From Streptomyces ferrugineus (GTDB lineage Bacteria; Actinomycetota; Actinomycetes; Streptomycetales; Streptomycetaceae), in the NCBI RefSeq assembly GCF_015160855.1, contig NZ_CP063373.1, positions 2,604,001 to 2,668,000 of the forward strand: a stretch of 64,000 bases of DNA, given 5' to 3'. The translations under genes and the position numbers were made by a program. This document shows, piece by piece, positions 53,063 to 61,463 of this stretch; the first letter of the stretch is position 1, and each line of letters opens with the position of its first letter. The notes beneath the pieces were generated by a model. The model was not told where the DNA came from. It saw nothing but the letters and a program-made list of their open reading frames with translations, and made no database searches.

Positions 53063-53848
53063 ATGCCCGCCCCCGACGACGCCGCCTTCCTCGACGCCAC
53101 CGCCGACCGCCTGGCCGCGCTCCCCACCGTCCGGGCCGTTGCCCTGGGCGGCTCACGGGCCCAGGGCACGCACCGGCCCGACAGCGACTGGGACCTCGCC
53201 GTCTACTACCGCGGCGCCTTCGACCCGGCGGACCTCCGCGCCCTCGGCTGGGAGGGCGAGGTGTCCGAGGTCGGGGGCTGGGGTGGGGGCGTCTTCAACG
53301 GGGGCGCGTGGCTGACGATCGAGGGGCGGCGGGTCGATGTTCACTACCGCGACCTCGACGTGGTGGAGCGGGAGTCGGCGGAGGCGGAGGAGGGGCGGTT
53401 CCGGGTGGAGCCGCTGCTGTTCCATCTCGCGGGGATTCCGAGCTATCTGGTGGTCGCGGAGCTGGCGATCAACCGCACCCTGCGGGGCGAACTCCCGCGT
53501 CCGGCGGGGTATCCGGAGAGGCTCCGCCGGACCGCGAGCGAACGCTGGCTCGGCACCGCCCGCGCCACCCTCGCGTACGCGAAGGCGAACCACGCTCCGG
53601 CCGACCGCCTCACCGAACTCGCGGGCGCACTCGCCACGGCCGCCATGCAGGCCGGGCATGCGGTGCTGGCGGCGCGGGGGGAGTGGGTGACCAATGAGAA
53701 GCGGTTGTTGGAGCGGGCGGGGTTGCGGGGCGTCGACGGTGCCATCGAGGCTCTGGGGACCCGTCGCGGGGAGCTGGACCAGGTCGTGGTCGAGGTGGAA
53801 GAGCTGGTCGAGCAGATGATGGAGACGGCGGCGTCGACTCGCGCGTGA
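53063..53848 (+). CDS. Nucleotidyltransferase-domain protein
   Basis: A 261-residue protein with a pol-beta-type nucleotidyltransferase fold. ALGGSRAQGTHRPDSDWDLAVYY, cited as GGSRAQGTHRPDSDWDLAVY, holds the GS motif and the two metal-binding aspartates; a third Asp is in GRRVDVHYRDLD. The rest is helical (AEEGRFRVEPLLFHLAGIP and later segments), like kanamycin nucleotidyltransferase or MNT-type toxin-antitoxin partners. No HEPN partner gene is adjacent. The substrate may be an antibiotic, nucleotide or protein. There is no ribosome site; a -10-like box close to the ATG suggests a leaderless message. Confidence 0.85.
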   Translation: MPAPDDAAFLDATADRLAALPTVRAVALGGSRAQGTHRPDSDWDLAVYYRGAFDPADLRALGWEGEVSEVGGWGGGVFNGGAWLTIEGRRVDVHYRDLDVVERESAEAEEGRFRVEPLLFHLAGIPSYLVVAELAINRTLRGELPRPAGYPERLRRTASERWLGTARATLAYAKANHAPADRLTELAGALATAAMQAGHAVLAARGEWVTNEKRLLERAGLRGVDGAIEALGTRRGELDQVVVEVEELVEQMMETAASTRA

Positions 53849-53865
53849 GGCCGCGACGTCGGCAG

Positions 53866-53909
53866 GCTGACCGATCGCGTTCCTTCGGCAGGGCTGACCG
53901 ATTGCGTTC
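53866..53909. repeat. 17-bp direct repeat, 27-bp period
   Basis: GCTGACCGATCGCGTTC (53866-53882) recurs as GCTGACCGATTGCGTTC (53893-53909), one mismatch; flanking TCGGCAG is also repeated. It lies just after the nucleotidyltransferase stop and upstream of the FUSC gene. Confidence 0.65.
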
Positions 53910-54064
53910 ATAAAGAACGTGCCGTTTCCAAGCATCGTCACATCCCCGAAACGTCAACGTCCCATCTTCACCAACCCTCCGCCCTACCGTGGACACCACA
54001 GCCCACCGCCCGGCCACCGTCGCCCGAAGGCACCCACCCCCGCCCTCGTCCCGACAGGAGCCCT

Positions 54065-56116
54065 GTGTCCCGCCCCGTACGTTCGGTTCTCGCGCTTCCG
54101 CCCTGGCTCGCCCATGCGCTCCGTGCCCAGAGGGGGCCGGTTCCCTGGAGTGCGGTGGTACGAGGGGTGCTGGCCGCTGGGCCGTTGCTGCTTGCCGCGG
54201 TTCTGTTCGGGCGTGCCTCGCTCGGTGTCGTCGCCGCCATCGCCGCCATGCTCGCCGGCATCAACGACCGTCCCGGTAGCCGTCGGGCGTCCGTCAGGCG
54301 GCTCGGGGTTCCCGCGCTGGCGGGGGCCGTCGGGCTGGTCGTCGGGACGTATGCCGGGGACCGGCTCGGGGCCGTGCCGCTCACCGTGCTGCTCACCGGG
54401 CTCGGGCTGTTCGCCGGTGGTGTCAGCGCTGTGGGGCCTGTGGCCTCCGGGGCGGGTACGCAGTTGCTCGTCGCCGCCGCCATCGGGGCCGGGATGCCGT
54501 TGCCCGACAGTGGGTGGGAGCGGGCCGTCGCCTATCTCGGCGGTGCCGTCTGGCTGCTCGCGCTGCGGCTGGTGCTTCCCACGCCCGGGTCGCTCGTCGG
54601 GGACTTCCGGTTCGACGGGGAGCGGGACGCCGTCGCCGATGTGTACGACGCCGTGGCCGCACTCCTCGACGCCGTCGGCACCCCGCAGGCCGGCGCCCGC
54701 CGCCTCGCGCTCACCGCCGCCCTCGACCATGCCCAGGACGCCCTCACCGGGCCCCGGCTGCGGCGATACGCCTCCTCGTCCGCCGAGCGGCGGCTGCACG
54801 CGCAGTACGCCGCCGCCCTGCCGCTCGGCGAGGCCGCCACCGCGCTCGCCTGGGCCGGAGACACCGTGCCCGCCCGGGCTTCCGAAGGGCCCCGGCGTCT
54901 CGCCGCCGCCGTGCGCGGCAACACCCACACCGGCCCGCTGCCCGCGCCCTCCCGGTCCGCGCCCGCCCTGCGCGCCCTCGACGACGCCCTGCTGCACGCC
55001 GCCGAGGCCTTCGACCGGGGCAGGGGCGACAGCGACCTGCATACCCGGCGCCGCACCGCCAAGGACCTTCTTCGAGCCGTATTCGGGTCCGGTGGGCGCG
55101 AGTACGGGCTGCGCGTGGCCCTCTCCTTCGGGGCCAGCGCCGGCATCGCCCAGGCCCTGCACCACGCCCAGTGGTACGGGCAGCACGAGCACTGGTACTG
55201 GCTTCCGGCCACCGCCGTCTTCCTCGTCAAGCCCGACCTCGGGCCGCTCGTGTCCCGGGTGCTGTGCCGGGCCGCCGGCACCGTGCTGGGAGCCCTGCTC
55301 TTCGCCGGGTTCGCGGCCGTGCTGCCCCGGCCGGAAGGGCTCATCGCGCTCGTCGCTCTCAGCGGCGCCCTGATTCCCGTCGCCACTCGGCACTTCGCCG
55401 CCCAGACCGCCGTCGTGACCGTCCTCGTGCTCGCCCTCGTCATGGTGGGCGGCGAGCCGCAGGCATCCCTGAGCCGGATCGGCGAGACCCTGCTGGCCTG
55501 CGCGATCGTGCTCGTCGTCGGGCATCTGCCGATGCCGGGGCAGCGGGGCGGGGGTGTGCGGGCGCGGCTCGGTGCGGCGGGGCGTGCCGCGTATGCGTAC
55601 CTCGGTCACGTCCTGCGTGAGGCCGATGGGGCTGCGGTTCGTGGGGGTGAGGGGCCTGCCGTTCGTGAGGCCGATGGGCATGCGGTTCGTGGGGCCGGTG
55701 TCCGCGGCGATACTCACGACCCCCGCGCCGACGTTCGCCACCCCCGCGACCCCGCGCACGGCCCCGACGCCCGCGCCCATCGCTGGACCCTCCGCCGTGA
55801 GGCCTACCGTGCGCTCGCCGAGGCCCGTACCGCCATCGCCCTCGCCGCCGCCGAACTCCCCGCGCTCGCCCGGCATACGGAGGGCGCGGACGAGGTCGTG
55901 GCCACCCTCGAACGGCTGGTCGACACGACGACCGCATGTGCCGTCCACCTCGACGACTCGGGCCGGCTCACACCCTGGCACCTCGCCCAGCTCGACGACC
56001 TGCTGGAGCAACTCGCCGAGGAACGTGACCGGGCCGGGCTACGGATCCCCGAGGTCCCCAACCTTCCCAACCTCCCCAACCTCCCCAGGGCCTCCGAGGT
56101 GCCCCTCACCGGGTGA
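54065..56116 (+). CDS. FUSC-family membrane protein
   Basis: A 683-residue protein of the fusaric-acid-resistance-like family. An N-terminal block of about five or six membrane helices (30-180, for example VVRGVLAAGPLLLAAVLFG and TVLLTGLGLFAGGVSAVG) is followed by a cytosolic helical region (185-345). A second block (about 350-490) has YGLRVALSFGASAGIAQALHH, WYWLPATAVFLVKPDLGPLVSRVL and VVTVLVLALVMVGGE. The C-terminus (500-683) is cytosolic and carries 16-residue repeats and a Pro/Asn/Leu run. GTG 54065 follows CAGGAG. Aromatic acid efflux is a family guess; no partner membrane-fusion protein is present. Confidence 0.83.
   Translation: MSRPVRSVLALPPWLAHALRAQRGPVPWSAVVRGVLAAGPLLLAAVLFGRASLGVVAAIAAMLAGINDRPGSRRASVRRLGVPALAGAVGLVVGTYAGDRLGAVPLTVLLTGLGLFAGGVSAVGPVASGAGTQLLVAAAIGAGMPLPDSGWERAVAYLGGAVWLLALRLVLPTPGSLVGDFRFDGERDAVADVYDAVAALLDAVGTPQAGARRLALTAALDHAQDALTGPRLRRYASSSAERRLHAQYAAALPLGEAATALAWAGDTVPARASEGPRRLAAAVRGNTHTGPLPAPSRSAPALRALDDALLHAAEAFDRGRGDSDLHTRRRTAKDLLRAVFGSGGREYGLRVALSFGASAGIAQALHHAQWYGQHEHWYWLPATAVFLVKPDLGPLVSRVLCRAAGTVLGALLFAGFAAVLPRPEGLIALVALSGALIPVATRHFAAQTAVVTVLVLALVMVGGEPQASLSRIGETLLACAIVLVVGHLPMPGQRGGGVRARLGAAGRAAYAYLGHVLREADGAAVRGGEGPAVREADGHAVRGAGVRGDTHDPRADVRHPRDPAHGPDARAHRWTLRREAYRALAEARTAIALAAAELPALARHTEGADEVVATLERLVDTTTACAVHLDDSGRLTPWHLAQLDDLLEQLAEERDRAGLRIPEVPNLPNLPNLPRASEVPLTG
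55616..55711 (+). repeat. 48-bp in-frame tandem repeat in the FUSC gene
   Basis: Strings of 31 bp starting CGTGAGGCCGATGGG at 55616 and 55664 differ at only two positions; the period is 48 bp, encoding 16-residue units READGAAVRGGEGPAV and READGHAVRGAGVRGD. The run falls in the cytosolic C-terminal part. Confidence 0.75.
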
Positions 56117-56140
56117 GCCGCGGCCGGGTGATGCCGCGGC
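56117..56140. terminator. Hairpin between convergent FUSC and EEP genes
   Basis: GCCGCGGC at 56117-56124 and again at 56133-56140 is self-complementary, giving an 8-bp stem with an 8-nt loop. It occupies the whole 25-bp gap between the two stops. Confidence 0.65.
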
Positions 56141-56141
56141 C

Positions 56142-57101
56142 TCAGCCCTCGACCCGCACCCAGACCGGCGCATGGTCCGACCCCGCCTCGCCCCGCCGTT
56201 CCCGCGGATCCGCCCCGACCGACGGCAGTTTCGGCGCACCGGCCCCCGGCGCCCCCGTCCCCGCCGCCGTCGCCCGGTGGATCAGGCGGTGGCTGCACAG
56301 TATGTGGTCGATCAGCTCAAGCCGGCCGGAGTTGATCCGGGAGAACCGCTGCTCGGCGGGGATCAGCGGCGCCACGTTCCACAGGCGGCCCGCGTCGCCC
56401 TTGTCCTGGGCCTTGAAGCCGGGGGTGCCGATCTCCGAGCCGGGCGGGCCCAGCAGGATCTGGGTGGTCGCCGCCCGCACCTCGTCGTTCAGGTCGCCCA
56501 GGACCGCCACGTCACGCTCGCGTCCGTCGCCGGCCAGCAGTACGTCCGCCAGTGCGCGCAGCGTCGTCGCCTCCGCCGCTCGTCGGTAGAGGGCGTACGC
56601 GCCGTAGCGGGCCCGTTCGCCCTCGTCGCGCGGCTGGAAGCGGTCGCCGGGGTACGACAGCAGCTTCGACTTGAGGTGGGCGACCGCCACCCGGAGCGGA
56701 CCGGGCCCCGACTCCGGCTCCGTCTCGACCGCGAGGAGGCCCCGGCCCGACTCCGACACCGTGCCGCCCTCGTCGTCCTTCTGCACCGGGAGCAGCTTCT
56801 CCGGGAAGGCGGACACGTCGTGCAGGACCCGGAGCGCGGTGCGGCTGAGGAAGCCGACCCGGATGCCCCGGCCGTCCGGGTGCTCGGAGAGCGCCGTGTG
56901 CCAGTCGCCGCCCAGCAGTCCGACCAGGTCCCGCAGGGCCTCCGGGTCCCCGACCTCCTGCACGCCGAGCAGCGCCGGGTCGAGGTCGGTGACGACCGCT
57001 GCCAGTGCCGCGAGCTTCGTCTCGTACGCCGCCTTGTCCTTGGGGCCGAACTCGCCGCCGGGCCGGTAGAGGTTCTCCAGGTTCCAGGTGCCGAGGAGCA
57101 T
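56142..57101 (-). CDS. Endonuclease/exonuclease/phosphatase (EEP) family hydrolase
   Basis: A 319-residue metal-dependent phosphodiesterase. GTWNLENLYRPG carries the first Asn metal ligand, LLGVQEVGDPEAL the Glu, VLGDLNDEVRA the Asp-x-Asn pair, and AGSDHAPVWVRV (SDHAP) the terminal Asp-His. This is the complete DNase I-like active site. There is no signal peptide, so it works in the cytoplasm. AAGGAG stands 6 nt before the ATG at 57101. The substrate could be DNA, a phospholipid head group or a nucleotide; family membership alone does not say. It is divergent from the amidohydrolase gene across 186 bp. Confidence 0.9.
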   Translation of the reverse strand: MLLGTWNLENLYRPGGEFGPKDKAAYETKLAALAAVVTDLDPALLGVQEVGDPEALRDLVGLLGGDWHTALSEHPDGRGIRVGFLSRTALRVLHDVSAFPEKLLPVQKDDEGGTVSESGRGLLAVETEPESGPGPLRVAVAHLKSKLLSYPGDRFQPRDEGERARYGAYALYRRAAEATTLRALADVLLAGDGRERDVAVLGDLNDEVRAATTQILLGPPGSEIGTPGFKAQDKGDAGRLWNVAPLIPAEQRFSRINSGRLELIDHILCSHRLIHRATAAGTGAPGAGAPKLPSVGADPRERRGEAGSDHAPVWVRVEG

Positions 57102-57287
57102 GCCGGACTCCTTCCAGAAGCCCTGGGCCCAGGGCCTGTTCTGAGTTCCCGTCGAGCCGGCGGTGGCGTGGCTGCGAGCGGGCCTTGGTGAGGCCAGGGT
57201 GCCCGTGGGCCGGGTCGTGCGACAGACCCGTGACCGGATGCGCGGTTCACCTCACGCGACCCGACGACCGCGTCGTACGTTGGCGTG

Positions 57288-58649
57288 ATGACGCCGCCTC
57301 CCGCAGCAGCCGCCGACCTCGTCATCACCGGATGCACCGTCCTCGTGCACGACGATCAAGAGCGGATCGGGTTCCAGGAGAACGCCGCGATCGTCGTACG
57401 GGGCGGGGTCATCGAGTCCGTCACGAGCGCCGATGCCGTACGCGGCCGAGCCGCCGTCGAGCGCGTCGACGCGGCCGGTCAGGTCGCCCTCCCCGGCCTG
57501 GTCAACTGCCACACCCACGCCCCGATGGTCGCCCTGCGCGGGGCCGCCGAGGACCTGCCCACCGAGGAGTGGTTCAACGACGTCGTCTGGCCGATCGAGT
57601 CCAATCTGACCGAGAAGGACGTGGCGTTGGGGGCGCGGCTGGCCTGCGCCGAGATGATCCGCGGCGGGGTCACCTGCTTCGCGGACCACTACTTCTCGAT
57701 GGACGCCGTCGCGGCCGTCGTCGACGAGTGCGGGATGCGGGCCCATCTGGGGGAGGCGTTCTTCTCCTCCCAGGGTCCCCGAGGGCGGGAGCGGTCACTG
57801 GAGTTCGCGCTACGGCATCGCGGCGGCGCCGGCGGCCGTATCACCACCGTCCTCGCCCCGCACGCCCCCTACACGGTCGACGACGCCGACCTCACCGCCA
57901 CCGCCGAACTCGCCCACGCGCACGGCCTCCCCGTCCACCTGCACGCCTCCGAGAACCGCGACCAGGCCGAAGCGAGCCTCGCCCGCCACGGCGTCACCCC
58001 GATCGAGGTCCTCCGACGCACCGGGATCCTCGACACCGACGTCCTCATCGCCCATGGCACGGGCATCCTCGACCGCGACCTGCCCGTGCTCCGGGACGCC
58101 ACGGGCCGCGTCGCCGTCGCCACCGCCCCCCGCGGCTACCTCAAGTTCGCCTGGCCCACGACCACACCCGTACGCGCCCTGCGCGACCTCGGCATCCCCG
58201 TCGGCCTCGCCACGGACGGCGCCGCCTCCAACAACTCCCTCGACGTCTGGGAGTCGATGGCCCTCACCGCCCTCGTCCAGAAGTCGACCACCGGCGACCC
58301 GCGCCGGCTGACCTCCCGCCAGGCCCTGCATCACGCCACCCTCCAGAGCGCCCGCGCGGTCGGCCTCGGCGACGGCCTCGGCAGCCTCGCACCCGGCCGC
58401 CGCGCCGACATCATCCTGGTCGACCTCACCGGCCCGCACACCCAGCCGGTCCACGACCTCGCCGCCACCCTCGTACACAGCGCACGCTCCTCCGACGTGC
58501 GCACGACGATCGTGGACGGCCGGGTCCTGATGCGGGACCGGGAGTTGCTGACGATCGATGTGCCCGCCGTCGTGCGGGAGATGGGGGAGCGGATGCCGGC
58601 GTTGCTGGACCGCAGCCATGGCAAGCGGATCCAGGATTACGACACCTGA
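57288..58649 (+). CDS. Amidohydrolase, TrzA/AtzB or SAH-deaminase like
   Basis: A 453-residue metal-dependent deaminase. The metal site begins with LVNCHTHAPMVALRG (HxH), continues with HAHGLPVHLHASENRDQ and HGTGI, and ends with LATDGAASNNSLDVWESM, where the Asp is the catalytic base. ADLVITGCTVLVHDDQE is the N-terminal beta sandwich and LGSLAPGRRADIILVDLT returns to it. It is closest to S-adenosylhomocysteine / methylthioadenosine deaminases and the chlorohydrolases. Members deaminate purine- or triazine-like rings. ATG 57288 is preceded by an overlapping GTG at 57285; no strong ribosome site is present. Confidence 0.9.
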   Translation: MTPPPAAAADLVITGCTVLVHDDQERIGFQENAAIVVRGGVIESVTSADAVRGRAAVERVDAAGQVALPGLVNCHTHAPMVALRGAAEDLPTEEWFNDVVWPIESNLTEKDVALGARLACAEMIRGGVTCFADHYFSMDAVAAVVDECGMRAHLGEAFFSSQGPRGRERSLEFALRHRGGAGGRITTVLAPHAPYTVDDADLTATAELAHAHGLPVHLHASENRDQAEASLARHGVTPIEVLRRTGILDTDVLIAHGTGILDRDLPVLRDATGRVAVATAPRGYLKFAWPTTTPVRALRDLGIPVGLATDGAASNNSLDVWESMALTALVQKSTTGDPRRLTSRQALHHATLQSARAVGLGDGLGSLAPGRRADIILVDLTGPHTQPVHDLAATLVHSARSSDVRTTIVDGRVLMRDRELLTIDVPAVVREMGERMPALLDRSHGKRIQDYDT

Positions 58650-58850
58650 GAACCGGCCTCGCAGACGTCATGACACCGACCTGTCTGACGGAGGGTCCGG
58701 CGAGGCACGGAGCCGGAACGACGAGAAGCCGACGGTGCTCATCGTGCTGGTGTTGGGCGCGGTGGCGACGCTCGAGTCCTGCACGGGCCTTCTCGCGACC
58801 GAGCGTGAGGAACGCGCCGACGCTCCGCCCTCCGACCTCGCCTTCCTCCT

Positions 58851-59051
58851 GTGGAGGAGTCCGGCCGCTGTGAAGGGCCCGTGCTGCTGGCCATCCACCA
58901 CTGCCTGGGCGCCCCGCCGGCTAGCGCGGAGACGGAGATCGACCTGGCCGCGCCGCTGGAACGGTTTCCCGAACTCGCCCTCGTCGAACGAGGACCTACG
59001 GCGGGCCGTTCGCTGCGCGTGTGTGGCCTGCTCGTGCTGCAGGTGTCGTAG
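58851..59051 (+). pseudogene. Cytochrome P450 remnant, heme-binding end only
   Basis: About 60 codons keep the C-terminus of a bacterial P450: AIHHCLGAPPASAETEIDLA matches the HxCLGAxLARxEAEI heme-ligand and L-helix block, with the Cys thiolate ligand kept. LERFPELALVERG and RSLRVCGLLVLQVS match the last strands and stop at the expected place. The upstream half (58650-58850) has no I-helix or ExxR motif in any frame. The gap 58650-59148 therefore holds a decayed P450 and no other gene I can support. Confidence 0.75.
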
Positions 59052-59148
59052 GACGGGAAAATCCTCCGAATTTCACCCGTCCGGCGATGAGTTCCGCCCC
59101 TCCCGCCGGTCACCACTCCGAACGGACCGTTGCACAGGAGGGGCGCCC

Positions 59149-59847
59149 ATGTCGCTTCCGGAGATCGTCTCGCGCGAGCAGTGGCGCGCGGCGCGTGAGG
59201 AACTGCTGGTCAGGGAGAAGGCGGCCACGCGCGCGCGTGACGCGCTCAACGCCGAGCGGCGCCGACTGCCCATGGTCGAGGTCGAGGAGGAGTACGTCTT
59301 CGAGGGCGGCGACGGCAAGGCCGCCCTGCTCGACCTCTTCGAGGGGCGTCGGCAACTCGTCGTCTACCACTTCATGTTCGCCCCGGAATGGGACGCCGGG
59401 TGCCGCAGCTGCTCGGCGTTCCTGGACCAGATCGGGCACCTGGCGCATCTGAAGGCACGCGGGACGAGCCTGGTCGCCGTCTCCAGGGCGCCGTTCACGA
59501 AGATCCTTCCGTTCAAGGCGCGCATGGGGTGGACGGTGCCCTGGTACTCGTCGTACGGCACCGACTTCAACCGCGACTTCGAGGTGACCCTGGAGCACGA
59601 GGGCGAGCTGGTGGAGCGGCCCGGCGTCAGCTGCTTCCTGCGGGACCGGGACCGTGTCTTCCACACCTACTCGACCTATGAGCGCGGCCTCGACGGGCTC
59701 GGCTCGACCACCGGCTTCCTGGATCTCACCGCGCTGGGCCGGCAGGAGGAGTGGGAGGAACCCAAGGGGCGCGCGTCGGCTCTCGGGGCGCCTGCGGGCA
59801 GTGAGCGCATCCGTTATCACGACGAGTACGACGAGTACGAGCAGTGA
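59149..59847 (+). CDS. DUF899 thioredoxin-like protein
   Basis: A 232-residue protein of the DUF899 family, a thioredoxin-fold group without a known reaction. EQWRAAREELLVREKAATRARD opens the family helix, then VEEEYVFEGGDGKAALLDLF, then QLVVYHFMFAPEWDAGCRSCSAFLD, where two cysteines (CRSC) occupy the redox position. SRAPFTKILPFKARMGW and VFHTYSTYERGLDGL are conserved blocks. The acidic end repeats DEYDEYE. ATG 59149 follows CAGGAGG. It stands alone after a P450 remnant; redox or oxidative-stress function is a guess. Confidence 0.87.
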   Translation: MSLPEIVSREQWRAAREELLVREKAATRARDALNAERRRLPMVEVEEEYVFEGGDGKAALLDLFEGRRQLVVYHFMFAPEWDAGCRSCSAFLDQIGHLAHLKARGTSLVAVSRAPFTKILPFKARMGWTVPWYSSYGTDFNRDFEVTLEHEGELVERPGVSCFLRDRDRVFHTYSTYERGLDGLGSTTGFLDLTALGRQEEWEEPKGRASALGAPAGSERIRYHDEYDEYEQ

Positions 59848-59875
59848 CACGGGGTGTAGTGATCGATCATGGAGG

Positions 59876-59938
59876 GTGAGCGGGTGCTCACACAGTGCGG
59901 TGAACGAGTGTCAACTACGTCTCAGTCCCGTCACTGAG
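59876..59938. promoter_or_regulatory. Two inverted repeats upstream of a small conserved gene
   Basis: GTGAGC-N4-GCTCAC (59876-59891) and CTCAGT-N6-ACTGAG (59921-59938) lie in the 153-bp spacer. The first may end the DUF899 message; the second is placed like an operator for the gene at 60001. Confidence 0.4.
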
Positions 59939-60000
59939 CGAGGCCATTCACCTCCGGCTGGCGTTAACTCCTACAAGTACGACGCTTATCGGAGGTCAGG

Positions 60001-60186
60001 ATGGTGAACGGGCGAACAGTGCTCGAACGCTTTCCCGCGGGCGGGCCGCGAGGATCGTGGCCGGCGGAGGAGTTCGCACACGCGCGGCGCATGGAGGGCC
60101 TGCCCGCCGAGGTCGTGATGGACCTCGCGACGGACGCGTTCCTGGTGATCGTCCGCGGTGACGCCACGGCGGACGCCGCCGCGTGA
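60001..60186 (+). CDS. Conserved 61-residue Streptomyces protein
   Basis: A 61-residue soluble protein: MVNGRTVLERFPAGG, then RGSWPAEEFAHARRMEGLPAEVVMDLATDAFLVIV, here cited as GSWPAEEFAHARRMEGLPAE. Sequences of this kind recur in Streptomyces close to DUF397/HTH clusters, to my memory. No domain is known. A clear CGGAGG site 6 nt ahead of the ATG shows that it is a real gene. It is convergent with the 144-residue protein and belongs to the regulatory cluster that follows. Confidence 0.7.
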   Translation: MVNGRTVLERFPAGGPRGSWPAEEFAHARRMEGLPAEVVMDLATDAFLVIVRGDATADAAA

Positions 60187-60207
60187 GCCTCGGCGGGGCC
60201 GCGAGCC

Positions 60208-60642
60208 CTACGCGCTCAGCTGGTCGGACCAGGTGGGCGTGGTCCCCGTGATCCTGCAGAGCGCCAGATACAGCGGAATCGGCGGCGTATAGGGCACCGT
60301 CCCGTCCGGGCGGTGGATCAGGCGTGGGGTGTCCAGGACGACCGCCCCGGTCGTGTAGCGCACCGACTCCGGCCACTGAAGCGCGTAGTCGGAGTCGGAC
60401 GGGACGATCCACCACCAGTGCGCGTCATCGGCGTACACACACCCCACCCGCGGCAGCCGGGGCAGGAGCAGTGGACCGAAGCGGGCGGGAACCGCCACCG
60501 CGTCGCAGCCCAGGGGAGCTGTCATCCCCTCCGGAACGGGCAGGCGGCGCGGGGCGGCGGTCGTGGGCGTGCTGCGGCGAAGGCGGACCAGCGTGTCCAG
60601 GCTCAGCACCCGACCGCTGCCCGAAGCGCCGCTCACAGCCAT
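60208..60642 (-). CDS. Conserved hypothetical protein, partner of RsbW-like ATPase
   Basis: A 144-residue protein. It starts MAVSGASGSGRVLSLDTLVR; then come a basic Pro/Arg part and a C-terminal core with GCVYADDAHWWWIVPSDSDYAL and VRYTTGAVVLDTPRLIHRPDG. The WWWIVPSDSD run is striking, and the fold may be small and beta-rich. I do not recognise a family with a known function. Its ATG at 60642 lies inside the 3' end of the ATPase gene (10-bp overlap), so the two are made together. A role as regulator or target of that ATPase is inferred from coupling only. Confidence 0.65.
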   Translation of the reverse strand: MAVSGASGSGRVLSLDTLVRLRRSTPTTAAPRRLPVPEGMTAPLGCDAVAVPARFGPLLLPRLPRVGCVYADDAHWWWIVPSDSDYALQWPESVRYTTGAVVLDTPRLIHRPDGTVPYTPPIPLYLALCRITGTTPTWSDQLSA

Positions 60643-61271
60643 GCGGATCCCGTCCCCCTGTGGTGCCGCGCCTCGGATGCGTCCTCGTCGCCCGAGCCAC
60701 CGGGCGGGCCCGGCTTGGGACGGGAGCCCCAGCCGAGGTCGTTGTACGGCCCGCAGTCGAACCCGGGAACGTCCGGGAACGCCGCCGTACGCGGCAGATC
60801 CGCCCAGACCACCAGCCCGGAACCGTGCTCCTGGGCCCCCCACGCATGGCAGAGGGCGCCGATGAGCAGCAGTCCCCTCCCGTGCTCGTCCTCGGGGCGC
60901 GCGGCCGCCGGATGGGGCTCACCCGGCGCGCAGCCCTCGTCGCGCACGGCTATGCGCACCAGATCGGCCCCGTCGTGCAGCTCGCACACTATGTGCTCGC
61001 TGGCGGTGTGCACGATCGCGTTGGTGACCAGCTCGGACACGACCAGAGCCGCCGTGTCGCAGGTGTCCTCGCACACCGACCACCCGTTCAGCCGCGCCCG
61101 GGTCAGACGTCTGGCCTGCGCGGGCGAACCCGGATGTGCGGCCAGCTCGAAACGGAACCGGCGCCCGGCGGCCGCACCCTGCTGAGGGCCGACTCCCGTG
61201 GTGGCACCGAGGCTGTGGGGGACCGCGGCGGCGTCTGTTCCTAACGGCGGGGACGGAATCACGCTTGCCAC
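60633..61271 (-). CDS. RsbW-like ATP-binding protein (HATPase_c)
   Basis: A 212-residue serine-kinase/anti-sigma-type protein. The GHKL ATPase fold shows the N box VSELVTNAIVHTASE, the G1 box IAVRDEGCAP and the G2 box GRGLLLIGALCHAWG. RRFRFELAAHPGSPAQARRLTRARL is the first strand-helix unit of the Streptomyces RsbW-like group. Such proteins accompany WhiJ/AbaA-type regulators and may phosphorylate or sequester partners. The start GTG at 61271 follows GGCGGGG; GTG 61298 lies inside a palindrome and lacks a site. It is divergent from the HTH-DUF5753 regulator. Confidence 0.85.
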   Translation of the reverse strand: MASVIPSPPLGTDAAAVPHSLGATTGVGPQQGAAAGRRFRFELAAHPGSPAQARRLTRARLNGWSVCEDTCDTAALVVSELVTNAIVHTASEHIVCELHDGADLVRIAVRDEGCAPGEPHPAAARPEDEHGRGLLLIGALCHAWGAQEHGSGLVVWADLPRTAAFPDVPGFDCGPYNDLGWGSRPKPGPPGGSGDEDASEARHHRGTGSAWL

Positions 61272-61287
61272 TATCGCCCCGCCGTGA

Positions 61288-61323
61288 ACACTTGGCAAGT
61301 GTCACTCTGAAAAATGCAGAGTG
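61288..61323. promoter_or_regulatory. Two adjacent palindromes at the ATPase promoter
   Basis: ACACTTG-G-CAAGTGT (61288-61302) abuts CACTCTG-N7-CAGAGTG (61303-61323). Both have perfect 7-bp arms. They lie just upstream of the ATPase start and fit operators for the divergent HTH regulator. Confidence 0.6.
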
Positions 61324-61463
61324 CTGTGTGACTCTCTGGAAGGCCGTGGCACACTGCTCGCAACAGCATGTCGAACGGCGCCAGTTGGGATCACCGAAGA
61401 TCCATCAGATCCACCGCGATCTTCGAAACGGGTCCTTGAATGGCGCCGTCGGCCTGTCGGCGC

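Noticed and set aside
53063..53848. MNT/HEPN toxin-antitoxin pair
   Set aside because: The nucleotidyltransferase has no adjacent HEPN gene and is longer than MNT antitoxins.
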